Source: Siphonodentalium dalli
Lineage: Eukaryota; Mollusca; Scaphopoda; Gadilida; Siphonodentaliidae
Assembly (NCBI GenBank): GCA_032622095.1
Contig: CP136062.1
Coordinates: 164,482,875 to 164,546,874 of the forward strand
DNA length: 64,000 bases
Reading direction: 5' to 3'
This document shows positions 1 through 11,058 of this stretch, piece after piece (within the stretch, counting starts at the first letter, position 1; every line of letters begins with the position of its first letter). A program made the position numbers and the translations under genes. The notes under the pieces are model-generated. The model was given only the letters and a program-made list of their open reading frames with translations. It was not told the DNA's origin and did no database searches.

Positions 1-1693
1 CCACAAATATGGAAGCATGCTAATGTAACTCCTATACATAAGAAAGGTTCTGTAAATGAAAAAAGTAATTATAGGCCAGTATCTCTGACCAGTACACTTA
101 GTAAAGTGTTTGAGAAGGTGGTGTTTAAATATGTGTATGAATTTACTTCTTCTCACTGCCTGCTAACTCCATGTCAGTCAGGTTTTACGCCTGGCGATAG
201 TACAATATACCAACTTCTCGACATTGACTACTTCACCCAACAAACTTTAAACGATAGGTCATCCGTCAGATTTGTATTCTGTGATATAAGCAAGGCATTT
301 GACAGAGTTTGGCACAAAGGTCTTATACATAAATTAAATGCAATAGGTATCCGAGGTAAATTACTGTCATGGTTTGTTAAATATCTTAATAATAGAACTC
401 AGTCCACAGTAATTAATGGAAAAATTTCTAAGAATAGTACTATACATGCTGGTGTACCACAAGGCTCAGTACTAGGCCCCCCTCCTATTTAATATTTACA
501 TCAACGATATAGTGTCGGGTATAGAATCTAACATTAGACTTTATGCAGATGATACCTGCTTATTTTTGCCTGTAGACAATGAAGTTATGGCTGCCGAGAT
601 TCTAAATAGGGACCTTCTCCGTATTGGAGAATGGGCAAAGAAATGGCAAGTTAATTTTAGCCCTGCCAAAACAAAAACTTTGACAATCGGAGTGGATGGT
701 AACCATGTTAATCCAGTATTGTTCTTATGTGATCAACCAGTACAAGAAGTAGATGAACACAAAAACCTGGGTCTCACTTTCAGTAGGAGTGGAAATTGGG
801 ACATCCATATTGACACTATTGTCAATAAGGTTGCACCTATGATAAACATATTTAGGAGTTTTAAATATCGCCTATCGAGATCGGCCTTACTGAACATATA
901 CAGGTCTTTCATATTACCTCTATTTGATTATGCAGACTCAGTTTGGGGTAATTGCTCTTTGACAAAATGTACTCAGTTGGAAAATTTACACCTTGATGGT
1001 CTTCGCACAATATGTGGTGCAGTTAGAGGTATCAGTCATAATCTAATATACACTGAAACTGGTTTTGCTCCCTTAAGTTTAAGACGAGAACGTAGAAAAA
1101 CCATTATGATGTTTAAACTTGTGAATAGGCTTTGTCCACAGTATCTCTATCTGAAGATTCCAAGACTTGTCTCTGATACATGTGATTACTCTTTTCGAGT
1201 GGATAAATTAATTGAATTCGAATGGAATCTGAAAAGTTTCTATAACTCATTCTTTCCTTCTGGTGTGAGACTGTGGAACAATGTGGACACTGATATACTA
1301 AATACAAATTCTCTATCAAAATTAAAATTTGACCTGACTAGATTCAATACAGTGGTGCCCAAAGTCTATTGTGAAGGGAGCAGATGTAACCAAATAATAC
1401 ATGCTAAATTGCGCCTAGGCTGTAGTGATCTGAATGCTCATAAGTATGAAAGGTTTCTAATTGATGATCCAAGCTGTAGTTGTGGTTATGCTTATGAGGA
1501 TCCTGAGCACTACATAGTCTTTTGCCCATTATTTTATAGACAACGTGAATCCTTAGTATTAACATTGAAAGACCTAGATTGTGAAATTTGTATTAAAGAT
1601 TTTCTTATTGGATCATCCCATGTTGTTCCTAATACAAATTCAACAATATGTAATGCACTTCATATTTACTTTGAATCTACTGAGAGACTGTGA
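1..1693 (+). pseudogene. Reverse transcriptase ORF of the LINE, one frameshift
   Basis: This is the pol-type ORF of the LINE, an RNA-dependent DNA polymerase used in target-primed reverse transcription. Frame 1 (1-492) carries NYRPVSLTS from base 67, SKAFDRVWH near 289 and GVPQGSVLGP near 451. The second frame (to 1693) carries the catalytic YADD at 542-553, then a thumb-like region and a CxCG/EHY/CP cluster near 1470-1530. The break is a single extra C in the C run around 479-484: five Cs would restore G-P-L followed by the FNIYINDI block. The rest of the ORF is long and otherwise intact, so the copy is young, or the indel is a homopolymer sequencing error. No start codon is visible because the ORF enters from the left. 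Confidence 0.87.
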
Positions 1694-2098
1694 TTACATA
1701 TCAACTGCAGTACACTTTTTCTGCTTAAGTTTAACTTGCAGATTGATACATGTGGATGTGGCGTATCATTCAAATTTATATTCAAATTTATATGGTTATT
1801 ATATCATCACAACTTTATCTGAATATTGAATCATTTTAAACTCTAAACTCTTACTCATTGCCATCAACAGTATTTTCAGGATAACCCTGTCTTATTTAAT
1901 CCTATTTAGTGACTTCATACTTAATGATTATTAGGAATTTCCATGATACAAGATATATACACCATTAAATTGTCATGTGTCCTTGTTTGTCAACTTTTTG
2001 TATTTTTTTGTTTGGACCCAATAAAATAGGCTGTGCCTGAGTTTTGGGTCCAATTTCATTCATGAGTTAATGAATAAAAATGTATTTAAAAAAAAAAT
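1..2098 (+). mobile_element. Non-LTR retrotransposon (LINE), 3' portion with poly(A) tail
   Basis: The window opens inside the reverse transcriptase of a non-LTR retrotransposon. The reading frame is open from base 1. The coding part ends at 1693 and is followed by about 400 bp of 3' untranslated sequence, an AATAAA at 2073-2078 and an A run at 2088-2097, which I take as the element's 3' end. The endonuclease and the 5' end lie outside the window. The C-terminal tail carries a CxCG...EHY...CP cysteine/histidine cluster, as seen after the RT in many Jockey/CR1-like elements. Clade assignment is uncertain. Confidence 0.88.
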
Positions 2099-2605
2099 AA
2101 TATGTGATGTCATTCTGAAAAAAGAAAACCAATATACGGAGAGGTTATATATGTGTCAGTATTTTCCATTCTAAATAACAGGAATATATACCATTTTAAC
2201 TGAGGTCCCGTTTGGTGTTTGAGACTCGCACATGGTAATTTTCGATTTTACAAGTTTTACAATTAACTGTTCAATTCCCAAATCGCACATTCCGAGACCA
2301 AATTAGCCCATATGACTATTGGACGTACCAAATAACAGCTAATCTGACGGAGAGACAATAATAGCCATAATTTGTTCAGGGAGCCTTTGAAATTTACACA
2401 TTAACCAAGTTTTTAAAATGATGTCTAACTTATCATTAGTAAAATTAAGCGGTAGATTTGTTTTAATTAACAACTAGAATAGAACTGGGAATTTCGTAAG
2501 GGTAGAAGTATTTTCACCCCAGAAACACTTTAGGGGGTAGTCATACATTATACATGTATGACATATTTTGTTCGTCATATCAATCATAATGTTACATATC
2601 CTGCT
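2099..2605. other. No recognised feature
   Basis: AT-rich sequence between the LINE tail and the first MITE. I see no supported ORF, RNA gene or repeat. Confidence 0.5.
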
Positions 2606-2835
2606 GTACAGTTCGTAAATAGTGTGTGATAAGCAAAATACTCAGCAACGGGAAGACAACACTGTGAACTCTGGTCACAATTGACATGTTGTTTGCAACA
2701 TACGGTTATTACACTCGCTGATACTCGCCGCTCACGAAGATTTTGGTGTTGAATTAGTCACCATGAATCACTCTCCCAAAAACAATGACACGGTGTTGAG
2801 CGTTTTGCTTATCATACACTCTTTACGTGCTGTAC
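2606..2835. mobile_element. MITE with ~45-bp imperfect TIRs (family 1, copy 1)
   Basis: The left end (from TACAG at 2607) and the reverse complement of the right end (to 2834) align over about 45 bp around the core TGATAAGCAAAA. There is no coding capacity. A second copy lies at about 24138-24352 with the same TIR core and the interior motif CACTCTCCCAAAAA. A target duplication is not clear. This is a non-autonomous DNA transposon of unassigned superfamily. Confidence 0.75.
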
Positions 2836-5140
2836 CGGAAAATAAAATAAACTCTCAGCTCACACAAAGAGTGTTTTGTGGATATAATATTGTACTGTAA
2901 TGGTGGTATACATTGTCAAGATACGATACGAATCACGAGTGTATATGCAAATCACTTCAGCTGAATTAATGTTTTTTATCCTTGAACCGTTCGAGCGGTT
3001 TCTTATCTCAATTTCTTCTCATGCGTGGACATTAATTACAGTGCATGTCGACGCAAAATTATATCAACCGGGTTCGTATATTTATATATTTTTTACAACA
3101 TGCTCTCTCGTGTGTGGCGACTAAGTCATAATTTCCATTTGATCTAGGAAAAAATAATTTCAGAAAACAACGTTTATAACAATTGTAGACCCCAGAGGCA
3201 ACTCAAATCAATATCCGCCGATTTGGAATTCTCTCCAATTGGGTCGTAGCGTGCTCAAATTTATTTGCATTAAGACTTTTCACTGGCTTGTGACAATGAA
3301 TGGTGATCAATTTAAAACGATACAATCCTCACTTATTTCTCCGTGATATATCTTATCCTACTGTTAATAGTAAGTTCACCGACCCATTTTCAACCACCGA
3401 CTGCACTCCCTTTCTCTTTCCTATCCCTTCACCTAAACTTTATTATTCGGACCACACAGAACCAAACCCGTCTGCTATACCCCAATGGTATCTATTGGGG
3501 TAACATTTATTTTCCGATGATAGGACTTAACAAAAGCCCCCAAGCTTGTTGCTCAATCCTCTTTTGAACACTAATTTTTTTTATATGTTTTGTATTTATT
3601 GTATGTAATTATGTTCTGTATTAGTTCAAATTGAATATTGTTTAAACCAAATCACAACTGCATTGCAGGGTGTCCGGGACAAGATAGACAGTAAACTACG
3701 CATATAAACAACCCTCAGGCAGACGGCATAATCGTATCAGATCCGGTTGCTCCGGAATGTCGCTGTATATTCGCATTTTATAGGCGACCGACGAGGATAA
3801 ACATTAATAAAATTGTCATGTCACGAAGTTTGGTAAAACATTTATGATTTAACATAGCTGATATGTTTTATATCGCCGACGTATGGGTGTGTCTCGACCA
3901 AGTTATCAGATTGCGGGAATTTAATGCTACACCTTTATACGCATTAGTGTATACATCTAATGCACAAAAGCCTACACTTGAAACAGTTATGAAGTGAAAG
4001 GACAATAGTCGAGAAACTATTTCGAAGTTTAACGTTGAAGTCTATCACGTTTTGACGTCAGTATCATAAATATTTGACTGTCCACATAACCTGTGATTAT
4101 TCACGTAAAAAATCGAGTGTGATTATTGATTATCCACACTGATACAGGGGAATGACCTCAAAATGACTTGTTCCTATTTACATGTCAATGTTAACATCCA
4201 TGACAAATAGTATAACCCGGTCTTTAGGGGAGAGCACTTGCCACATGTGCACTACCGGAAATAAAGAGTCTTGGCCTTACAAGGCACATAGAAAAAACAA
4301 ACACAAACACACAACTATCATATAAGACTCAATGTGTGTATTTGCTTACATTATCTGTGATAACTATATTTACTGTGTATAGGACACTAAATGTCTCTCA
4401 TTCTGTATTACATTGTATATATTATATGTCGCATGTGTGTGGTTGTCTGGATCCAGGTGTTGCTATCATTCTTACCAGTTGCTACAGTGGTTATTACTTT
4501 TAATTCTAGGTATATCTGTTTGCGTGTGAATGCTCTTTTTCGCATGCTCGTTACTGCATGCATGGCAGTTTTCCGGCCATTTGCGTACTAGTATCTTTCT
4601 TAGTAAGAGTGTCACATGTATGTGGTTTGTGTATTTGGATTTGGAATATTCTTGTTATTAAGCTTTTTGTGTACTACTTTTTTATTCGTATATGGAAATT
4701 TATTGTGGATATCATTACTTGCCAAGTCTGTCCGTTTGTGTGTGAGCTCTTGGTATTTCGTATGTCGCATCTAAAGGGCTACTGTGTGTATATTTATTAA
4801 TAATATTGAAAATGTGTGCATTCCATATTGTAATTCTGTGAATTTTGTTATTTCAGCTTGAAGCCATTTTAATAAAACTGCTTTGCAAGATTGACGGCTC
4901 TTTAATTCCCAAAATGCCCCCCCCCCCTGACTGATACAAATAAAATAATCGACTATGATTTACACCGTCGAATTTATACCAGTTATAACTCAACGACTAC
5001 CCCATGTATCTAAGTAGCCCGTGTGGGAAAAAACATAAGTCAGCTATATCTGAGTCATGTCCGGATGCTGGTGGGTCCAGTTATGCCCAATCATCCATGT
5101 TAATATATGCCTAGAATCCAATGTATACGCATCTCACCCA
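2836..5140. other. Unannotated AT-rich stretch
   Basis: Short open frames here are unconvincing. The part around 4390-4900 is TG-rich and ends with AATAAA near 4871 followed by a C run. It could be the 3' end of an old insert, but nothing identifies it. Confidence 0.4.
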
Positions 5141-5147
5141 CCACAAA

Positions 5148-5570
5148 CCCTGAATCAAACAACTTTTTCTCGGAAGAAGTTAATTTCTCGCCGTTTCATG
5201 ACTATATGAAGCAAAATAAGCAATAAAATAATAAGAGGATTTTGTATCATGTATGTGCTGGGTGGGGAGATATCCTGGCCAGGACATCTCCCCCCACCCC
5301 AAAGTGTCATGACTTTATAAAGCAAAAAAAAGCAATACAATTATAAAAGGATTTTTTTTCATGTAACTGGGTGGCGGATATCCTGGCCTGGACACCCCTG
5401 CCCCCACCACCCCAAACCCTAAATCAAACAATTTTTTCACGGAGAAGTTAATTTCTCGCCGTTCCATGACTATATAAAGCAAACATAAGCAATAAAACCA
5501 TAAGAGGATTTTTGTCATGTAGGTGCTGGTTGGGAGGGGGTATCCAGGCCTGGACACTTGAAAAAAATTT
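5148..5570. repeat. Degenerate tandem repeat, three units
   Basis: Three head-to-tail units share GAAGTTAATTTCTCGCCG (units 1 and 3), CATGACTATATRAAGCAAA, an AGCAATAMAA block, AGGATTTT and TATCCWGGCC(T)GGACA. Units start near 5148, 5309 (lacking its first part) and 5415. Short minus-strand ORFs across this block are repeat translations and not genes. Confidence 0.75.
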
Positions 5571-5779
5571 AATAAAACAAAAAATTAAACTTAAAAAAAA
5601 AATACATGTATGGTTTCATGAGGGTAAATTAAAATATGGTCACACCAGAGAGGGTTAATTGAAATATGGTCCGATGAGGGTAAATTAAATATGGTCACAT
5701 CACGGTTAAATAAAATATGGTCCCATGAGGGTTAATTAATATAAAGTCCAATCTGGGTTAATAATATGGGAGGCCAAAT

Positions 5780-5860
5780 TCACATTTAATAATGAATTGC
5801 GCTTAATCGCAATTGATTGCGCTTAAGCACAATTGATAGCGCTTAATTATAATTATAATT
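5780..5860. repeat. AATTGCGCTTAAGCGCAATT palindrome array (left)
   Basis: Tandem, partly degenerate copies of a self-complementary unit. Equivalent arrays lie at 6435-6610 and 7205-7380 within the same composite element. Confidence 0.75.
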
Positions 5861-5949
5861 ATTTATTTTGTATCAGGCATAAAGCGCCCATATAGTATAT
5901 CACAATTTAGAATACATATGTTACATTATAATAGAGATTATATTAAAGA

Positions 5950-6438
5950 TTACATATAAAGTAGATTATTCCAATGACGAAATAAGTATGAGCTGAATAA
6001 CAAATCAGAATTATAAATGGCATATAGTAAATTGTGCTTTGTAGATTGGTTATTTGTAGAATTAGACGTTCTCTCTCGGAACCCATACACACCCTTGCGC
6101 ACTAACACTGAAATCGAACACATTATGTCATTCACAAACATTCCAATGGCACTGCACGCTCTTTCATATCCCATTAACTTCCTATATGCATTATTAAAAC
6201 ATACTGTTAACTTATTAAAACAACATGTGTTGTAATTCACCCAAAGGTGAGCACAGTATAGAGGAGATACAAACATGTGAAATAAGTACATTTTAACATG
6301 AGAAGAACATTTGTAGAATTTCCTGATCAGAATATTTGACCGGGAACAAATTGATATGTATTGGCGCATTATATCAGTGTCATCAGAAATATCGTTGTTG
6401 AGAATATGTCCCAGATATTTGAAGGTGGAAACGAATTT
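5950..6438 (-). pseudogene. LINE reverse transcriptase C-terminal fragment
   Basis: Reading right to left, an open frame runs from a FKYLGH block (near 6420) through RQY-SICSRSN, LIRKF, SPLYCAHLW and NAYRKLMGYERACSA to a stop near 5950. It is clearly related to the C-terminal part of the LINE at 27.0-27.44 kb in this window, which has RQYRSICSRGN, LIRKF, SPLYCSHLW and SYRMLMRYEKGCSA. No catalytic part is present. It lies between the palindrome arrays of the composite element, so it was either inserted there or captured by it. Confidence 0.8.
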
Positions 6439-6610
6439 AATTTTAAGTTAAGCGCAAATGATTAGGCTTAAGCGAAATCAATTGCGCTTAAGCGCAAATA
6501 CCACATATTGTGCTTAAGCACAAATATGGCATTTACGCTTAAGGGTAATGAATTGCGCTTAAGCGAAATGAATTGTACTTAAACGCAATTGATTGCGCTT
6601 ATGCGTAATT
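6435..6610. repeat. GCGCTTAAGCGC palindrome array (middle)
   Basis: Several degenerate copies of the self-complementary unit directly follow the LINE fragment. Confidence 0.72.
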
Positions 6611-7204
6611 GTCTGGTGTATCACCTAGCAGCACAAGAGGCGCATTGGGCTAATTTTAACCTGTTTAATTAGCCTGAGTATTCAACGGTCAACTGTGACT
6701 ATATGTTTTCAACAATAATAATCCCTAATTACATATTATCAGCATCCCTATATCCAAAGAATTGGTGTCTCCTTCCTGGAACTCTATTAATTTGTTATAT
6801 GATGTTTTTTAATGTATTTTATCGCAGATTTGGGCCTTAACTCTGGTCATATACCATAACATGCATGTGGTGTCACTGCATGAGGGCTTGCTTACCTCAT
6901 CTGGTTTACTTATTGACTTAAATCAAGGAAAAACCCCTATTTTCATATTATCAGCATCCCTGTCTCAAAAATTCTATCGCGAGTAGACCCAACTAATATG
7001 TACAGAAGATAATATAATATATCACGAGTCACTCCAACCAAAACAGAAGGTAATACTTTTGCGAGTCAGCCATTTTGTTAAAGAAGTCAGGCTAGCTCCC
7101 TACCCATCCAAACCAATGAAAACAAGAGGTGATATGTCAATAGGAGTTAAGGTTAAGTTATGGATAAACCTATTTATTACCAGGGGTGTTTAGTAACATA
7201 TAAC

Positions 7205-7380
7205 AATGAATTCCGCTTAAGCGCAATTAAGCGCAATTAATGATTGCGCTTATGCGCAATCAATTGCGCTTAAGCGTAATTATTTGCGCTTAAGCGCAAT
7301 TGATGCGCTTAAGCACAATTAATTGCACTTAAGCGCAATTGGTTGCGCTAAAATTAAGCACAATTAATTATTAAATGTGA
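7205..7380. repeat. GCGCTTAAGCGC palindrome array (right)
   Basis: About eight degenerate copies, ending in the right inverted repeat of the composite element. Confidence 0.75.
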
Positions 7381-7555
7381 ATTTGGCATCCCATATATTA
7401 ATAACATATATGGTCCCATGATGGTTAATTAAAATTGTACCTTGATTGTTAATTCAAACATCGTCCCATGAGGGTTAATACAAATATGGACCCATGGGGG
7501 TTAATTGAAATATGGTTCCATTAAAACGGGATAGGAACTGCTCCGCGAGACAGAC

Positions 7556-8055
7556 ACCACTTCCGATCTTCGGTCCAGTTCACTATCGATCCGTGTCCAG
7601 TTCACTCGTGATTGTTGTACATAAAATGGCGGCTAAGATGACCATGTCGGTGAGTTTTCCCCAAAATCTACATAAAAAGAAGTAGTTTTCAAACTGTTCG
7701 CATGGGGAAACATGCAATGAACACCACAAATTTAAAACACTAACAATTCAGGCAACATGAACACTAATTCCTTCTAGAAATAACAACTGATCAGTCGTAT
7801 TTCTATGAAAACAATTCACATAGCGACAGATAACATCGTTTTTTGAATAATTTTCTGTTTAGCTGCAGATTATAAATGCGTTCCATACACGCCTGGACCA
7901 CCAATTTCTCATGTATATATATATGGTTTTATACAAAACCTTGCCCACTGTTGACATCGACGATTAGCGACGACATGGTGTACGCTCCAATTCATTAAAA
8001 CAGAAGCCCCAGTTCACTACATGCTAAACATGATACGCTCCAGTTCACTACATCG
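7556..8055. promoter_or_regulatory. Recurrent CCAGTTCACT motif cluster (speculative)
   Basis: The decamer CCAGTTCACT occurs near 7571, 7597, 8010 and 8041, with a variant (CCAATTCATT) near 7987. The cluster surrounds the candidate first exon at 7626. Function is unknown; it may be a dispersed repeat remnant. Confidence 0.2.
7626..7649 (+). CDS. Possible first coding exon (very short)
   Basis: ATGGCGGCTAAGATG begins with A at -3 and G at +4, a good initiation context. After eight codons the frame meets a consensus 5' splice site, TCG|GTGAGT. A matching second exon was not found. The AAGATGGCGGC-like motif is frequent in dispersed repeats of this window, which weakens the case. No function can be proposed. 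Confidence 0.22.
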
Positions 8056-8599
8056 AACATCGCCTTCTCAAAAAGCAATCTTTATGTCTGAAATGGCTGT
8101 CAATTGGGGAAATGATAATGCAATCGAAGCTGGTTTGCTTTTCAACAAAGATCTAAACAATTTTACTCGACAAACGCTCTGATTTCGTGAGGCAATTATA
8201 TATATATAATTTTTGTTTTTGCACAATTGGTAAAACAAATGAAATATTGACGGTAAACATAATTCAGATAACCCTTTTCTATTATATATGTATGGAACAA
8301 AATGTTTAATGTAGATGCAATTTCTCAATGTGTGTGTCTTGTAGTCAGTTTTTTTGTCAGTTTATGTACTTATACAGATGTGCGTACTCGGGAATCAGTA
8401 TAGGCCTACATTGTAGATGTGCCAATATGGGAAAAATGAGACGCATCATTCGCTGATATCACGAAAAAAATACCCGAACTTGCATGTAAGCGCCATTAAA
8501 CAATTGTTCTTCCAGGCTGAGTATAGATGTTATTATTGCAAAGAGAAACAGGAGACGACCAAGGGTGTAATCTATATGAGCACTCTCGATCAGAGACGT

Positions 8600-9400
8600 G
8601 GCGACAGGGGGGGGGGGTTGGTGGGTGTCACCCCGCCCCCAACTTTGGTCAAACTTTTCAACAGTTGGAAATTTCATACCTGACACAACATTAGTTGGAA
8701 ATTTCACACCAACAATAGCTTGAAAATGTTCTTGTAGTTTGATTTTCAAACAATTAATTGGGGGGGATTTATTGTTTTTGGACCAATATTTGCATATTTT
8801 CCTTCTTTTGGTAAAACATTTGGACTGAAATGGCCATCAGTTAGAAAATTTCCAACCTTAGGGGGTGTCCGGTTGGAAATTTGCAACACTTGGAAAGCTT
8901 GTGTCCTAGTCCCTCCCCCATGGGCAGTTAAAAACTTCTAGTTAATTTAAGAAAACAATATTGTCCTTCATTTGGTCAAAATTGTCACTAGAATTGTCAT
9001 ATGTTGGAAATATTTTCCAACCTATATGTCGGGGTGTCAGGTTTGAAATTTCAAACTCTATGAATGCTTGAGGCTAGTCTAGATACTAGGATTTTGCGAT
9101 TTTCTTGTTCAGATTTCAAAATTTCCGAACAACGCGGCGTGTTCGGCCCGATGTGTACTGGTCCCTCCCCGTGGCCAACATAAAACTGCTAATGAGTTTA
9201 AGAAAACAATATTTTACTACATTTGGTTAAAATTGTTACTGAAATGGTCATCAGTTGGAAATTTTCCAAACTAAGGGAGAGTATGAGGTTTGAAATTTCC
9301 AACACTAGGAAAGCTTGGGGTCAGTCTATAGATGCTAGGATTTTGCGATTTTCTTGTTTAGTTTTCAAAGTTTTCTCACACCGGGCCGAACAACCCATGA
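8600..9400. repeat. Dispersed repeat rich in GTTGGAAATTT, internally duplicated
   Basis: Blocks with GTTGGAAATTTC, GACACAACATTAGTTGGA and GGGGTGTC recur, with about three diverged internal units (near 8640, 8830-9010 and 9240-9370). A related copy occupies about 62520-63130, starting with the same GGTTGG...GTGTC...CAACTTTGGT-type sequence. Local short ORFs are not supported. Confidence 0.7.
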
Positions 9401-9480
9401 GGGTCAATTCAAATATGGTCCAATGATGACTAATTATAATATTCCCCTCCCCATGAGTATCAATTAAAACATGGTCACAG
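9398..9480. repeat. Remnant of the CCCATGAGGGTTAATT minisatellite
   Basis: Three degenerate ~28-bp units of the same minisatellite that flanks the composite element at 5.6-7.5 kb. Confidence 0.6.
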
Positions 9481-9828
9481 GAAGGGTGGTAATTTCAGAA
9501 CATTCTTCAATTCATATAGCATTTTGATATATCCTCGGTACACATTAATAAAAATGATGTTTAACAATAGGCCACAATGTATGTTAAACAACCAATGTGA
9601 AGGGTTAGTGTTTGCACTTTTGTTAATAACATCTCTATTCATAGCTCCGATGTATTCCGCATACAAAGAAATGAAAAGTCAATATTTACAAACAGCACGA
9701 AGGGGTAACCATATCCCAATTCATTTAGAATATAGGTAAATATTAATAACAATTAAATTTTAATTATTTATCACTCACAGTTTAGAACGCCTGTGAATTA
9801 AGACAACATAAATGTCCAAATATTAAAA

Positions 9829-10264
9829 ATATGTGACCCGCCATATCAAATCCAGTCGGAAGTCGGGATTTTTTTTACCCTGTGCCAATGCATTCTCTTA
9901 TATATGCGAGTCGACCATAGGTCGCTTCGCATATATAAAAGAATGCATTGGCCTAACAATTTTTTATCATGTTTTTTAAATAAATGTTTCTTACAATTTT
10001 TAGGACATAACATAAAAAAACATCCATTACCATGCAGGGAGCCCCACACATATATAGAAGCATATAGAAGAGTATCTTCTGCTCATGTTTGTCTGGGGCT
10101 CTGTATGGGTGAAATTATAAAATTGTTAAAGAATACAAGAACAAATTATTAAAATTGTAAAAAATTGTTAGGCCTATGTTCGACTCGCATATATAAGAGA
10201 ATGCATTGGCACAGGGTAAAAAAATCCCGACTTCCGACTGGATTTGATATGGTGGGTCACATAT
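9829..10264. mobile_element. MITE with long TIRs and a palindromic hairpin module
   Basis: The first ~80 bp (ATATGTGACCC..., then AATCCAGTCGGAAGTCGGGA, then CCCTGTGCCAATGCATTC) recur as the reverse complement at the right end. Inside the outer TIR lies the hairpin module GCCAATGCATTCTCTTATA...GCGAGTCGAC, also found in the TTAA elements at 44.9-50.0 and 60.1 kb. The outer TIRs differ from those elements, so the module is shared between families. Local ORFs are not supported. Confidence 0.8.
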
Positions 10265-10439
10265 GTCTAATCCGAATCGTCTAATTTGTTGGACTACCGA
10301 CTTCCCGTTATTCATATAACTATACGCACCTGTAAGGTTCCGAGGCTGTTTGTATCTGGTAAGTCCTTGGTGACCAAATCTGGCTTTTTCAGGACGGTGT
10401 CGGTGGGAGGAGCGCCACTGCGAGTGATGTTCCCCATCG

Positions 10440-10650
10440 TGGGGAATTATCGAGGTATATATAATCTCTCCCTGAAATTCAGAACACCAAAATCAAATAA
10501 ACCTTTTCACAACAAGATGTGGTTTGACGGTGCACTAAATGAAAAACGCAAAACACTTGAACTAAAAGCTCGCATTATGTCCAACGATCCATAACATAGA
10601 TCAAAAAGAGACAACTATTTCAAAACTTATCGTGTGTATAGACCATAGCT
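10440..10650 (+). pseudogene. LINE fragment upstream of RT (linker region)
   Basis: The frame encodes a KMWFDGALNEKRK...RDNYFKTYRVYR-type segment with an internal stop. This resembles the endonuclease-RT linker of non-LTR elements. It would join naturally to the IKAKRKQFRSSLLDKL segment found in the arms at 11.5 and 15.6 kb, suggesting one LINE interrupted by the repeat that starts near 10653. Confidence 0.5.
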
Positions 10651-10652
10651 AA

Positions 10653-11058
10653 TAGTGTGGTCGTCAGAGGGTTCGACCCGGAAGAAATTGGTATAGAAGC
10701 GGTTTTTGTGTCATTCGACGCGGGAGAATCTCGTGAATAACATATCCAAAATCCGCTAAAATCCGCTTTGGGCAAAATTCAGGATCCAAGATGGCGTCCA
10801 ACAAGGCTGCCGTTAGTCAAAAGATACTCTGACTGAGATTAATTCGATAACAGTGAGAACAAATGTTGTCATATGTTGTCATATGTATACATTTGTATAA
10901 ATTTTTGCAAAGGTAAAATGTTGAGCCACCTGTTTATGGCAAAAATGGAACCCATCGTCCCAGATGGCCGCCAAAATGGCGGCCTAAACTCGAACATTTG
11001 AAGTTTTTGCCTAATATCTTAAAGATCAATTCCTGTTGTTTGATAATGGTTCAGACTG
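10653..11058 (+). repeat. Dispersed repeat A (AAAATCCGCTTT / AAGATGGCG), copy 1
   Basis: It starts with TAGTGTGGTCGTCAGAGGG and carries AAAATCCGCTAAAATCCGC, CCAAGATGGCGTCCAAC and GCCGCCAAAATGGCGGCC. A direct copy starts near 11536; inverted copies lie at 14740-14902 and 14903-15620. A short related stretch lies at 42530-42590. Confidence 0.75.

Larger units (their letters stand above)
5603..7525. mobile_element. Composite inverted-repeat element with flanking minisatellites
   Basis: The sequence at about 5755-5812 reappears inverted at about 7335-7400 (shared core GCCAAATTCACATTTAATA). Outside both inverted repeats lie copies of a ~28-bp minisatellite (consensus ATGGTCCCATGAGGGTTAAT) at 5603-5760 and 7405-7525. 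Inside both lie arrays of the palindrome GCGCTTAAGCGC. The centre holds a minus-strand LINE fragment. The mirror symmetry suggests one mobile or foldback unit of about 1.9 kb; termini and target duplication are not defined. Confidence 0.6.

Noticed and set aside
5155-5557. Minus-strand frames with MSRPGYPLP-type repeats
   Set aside because: Translation of the three-unit tandem repeat.
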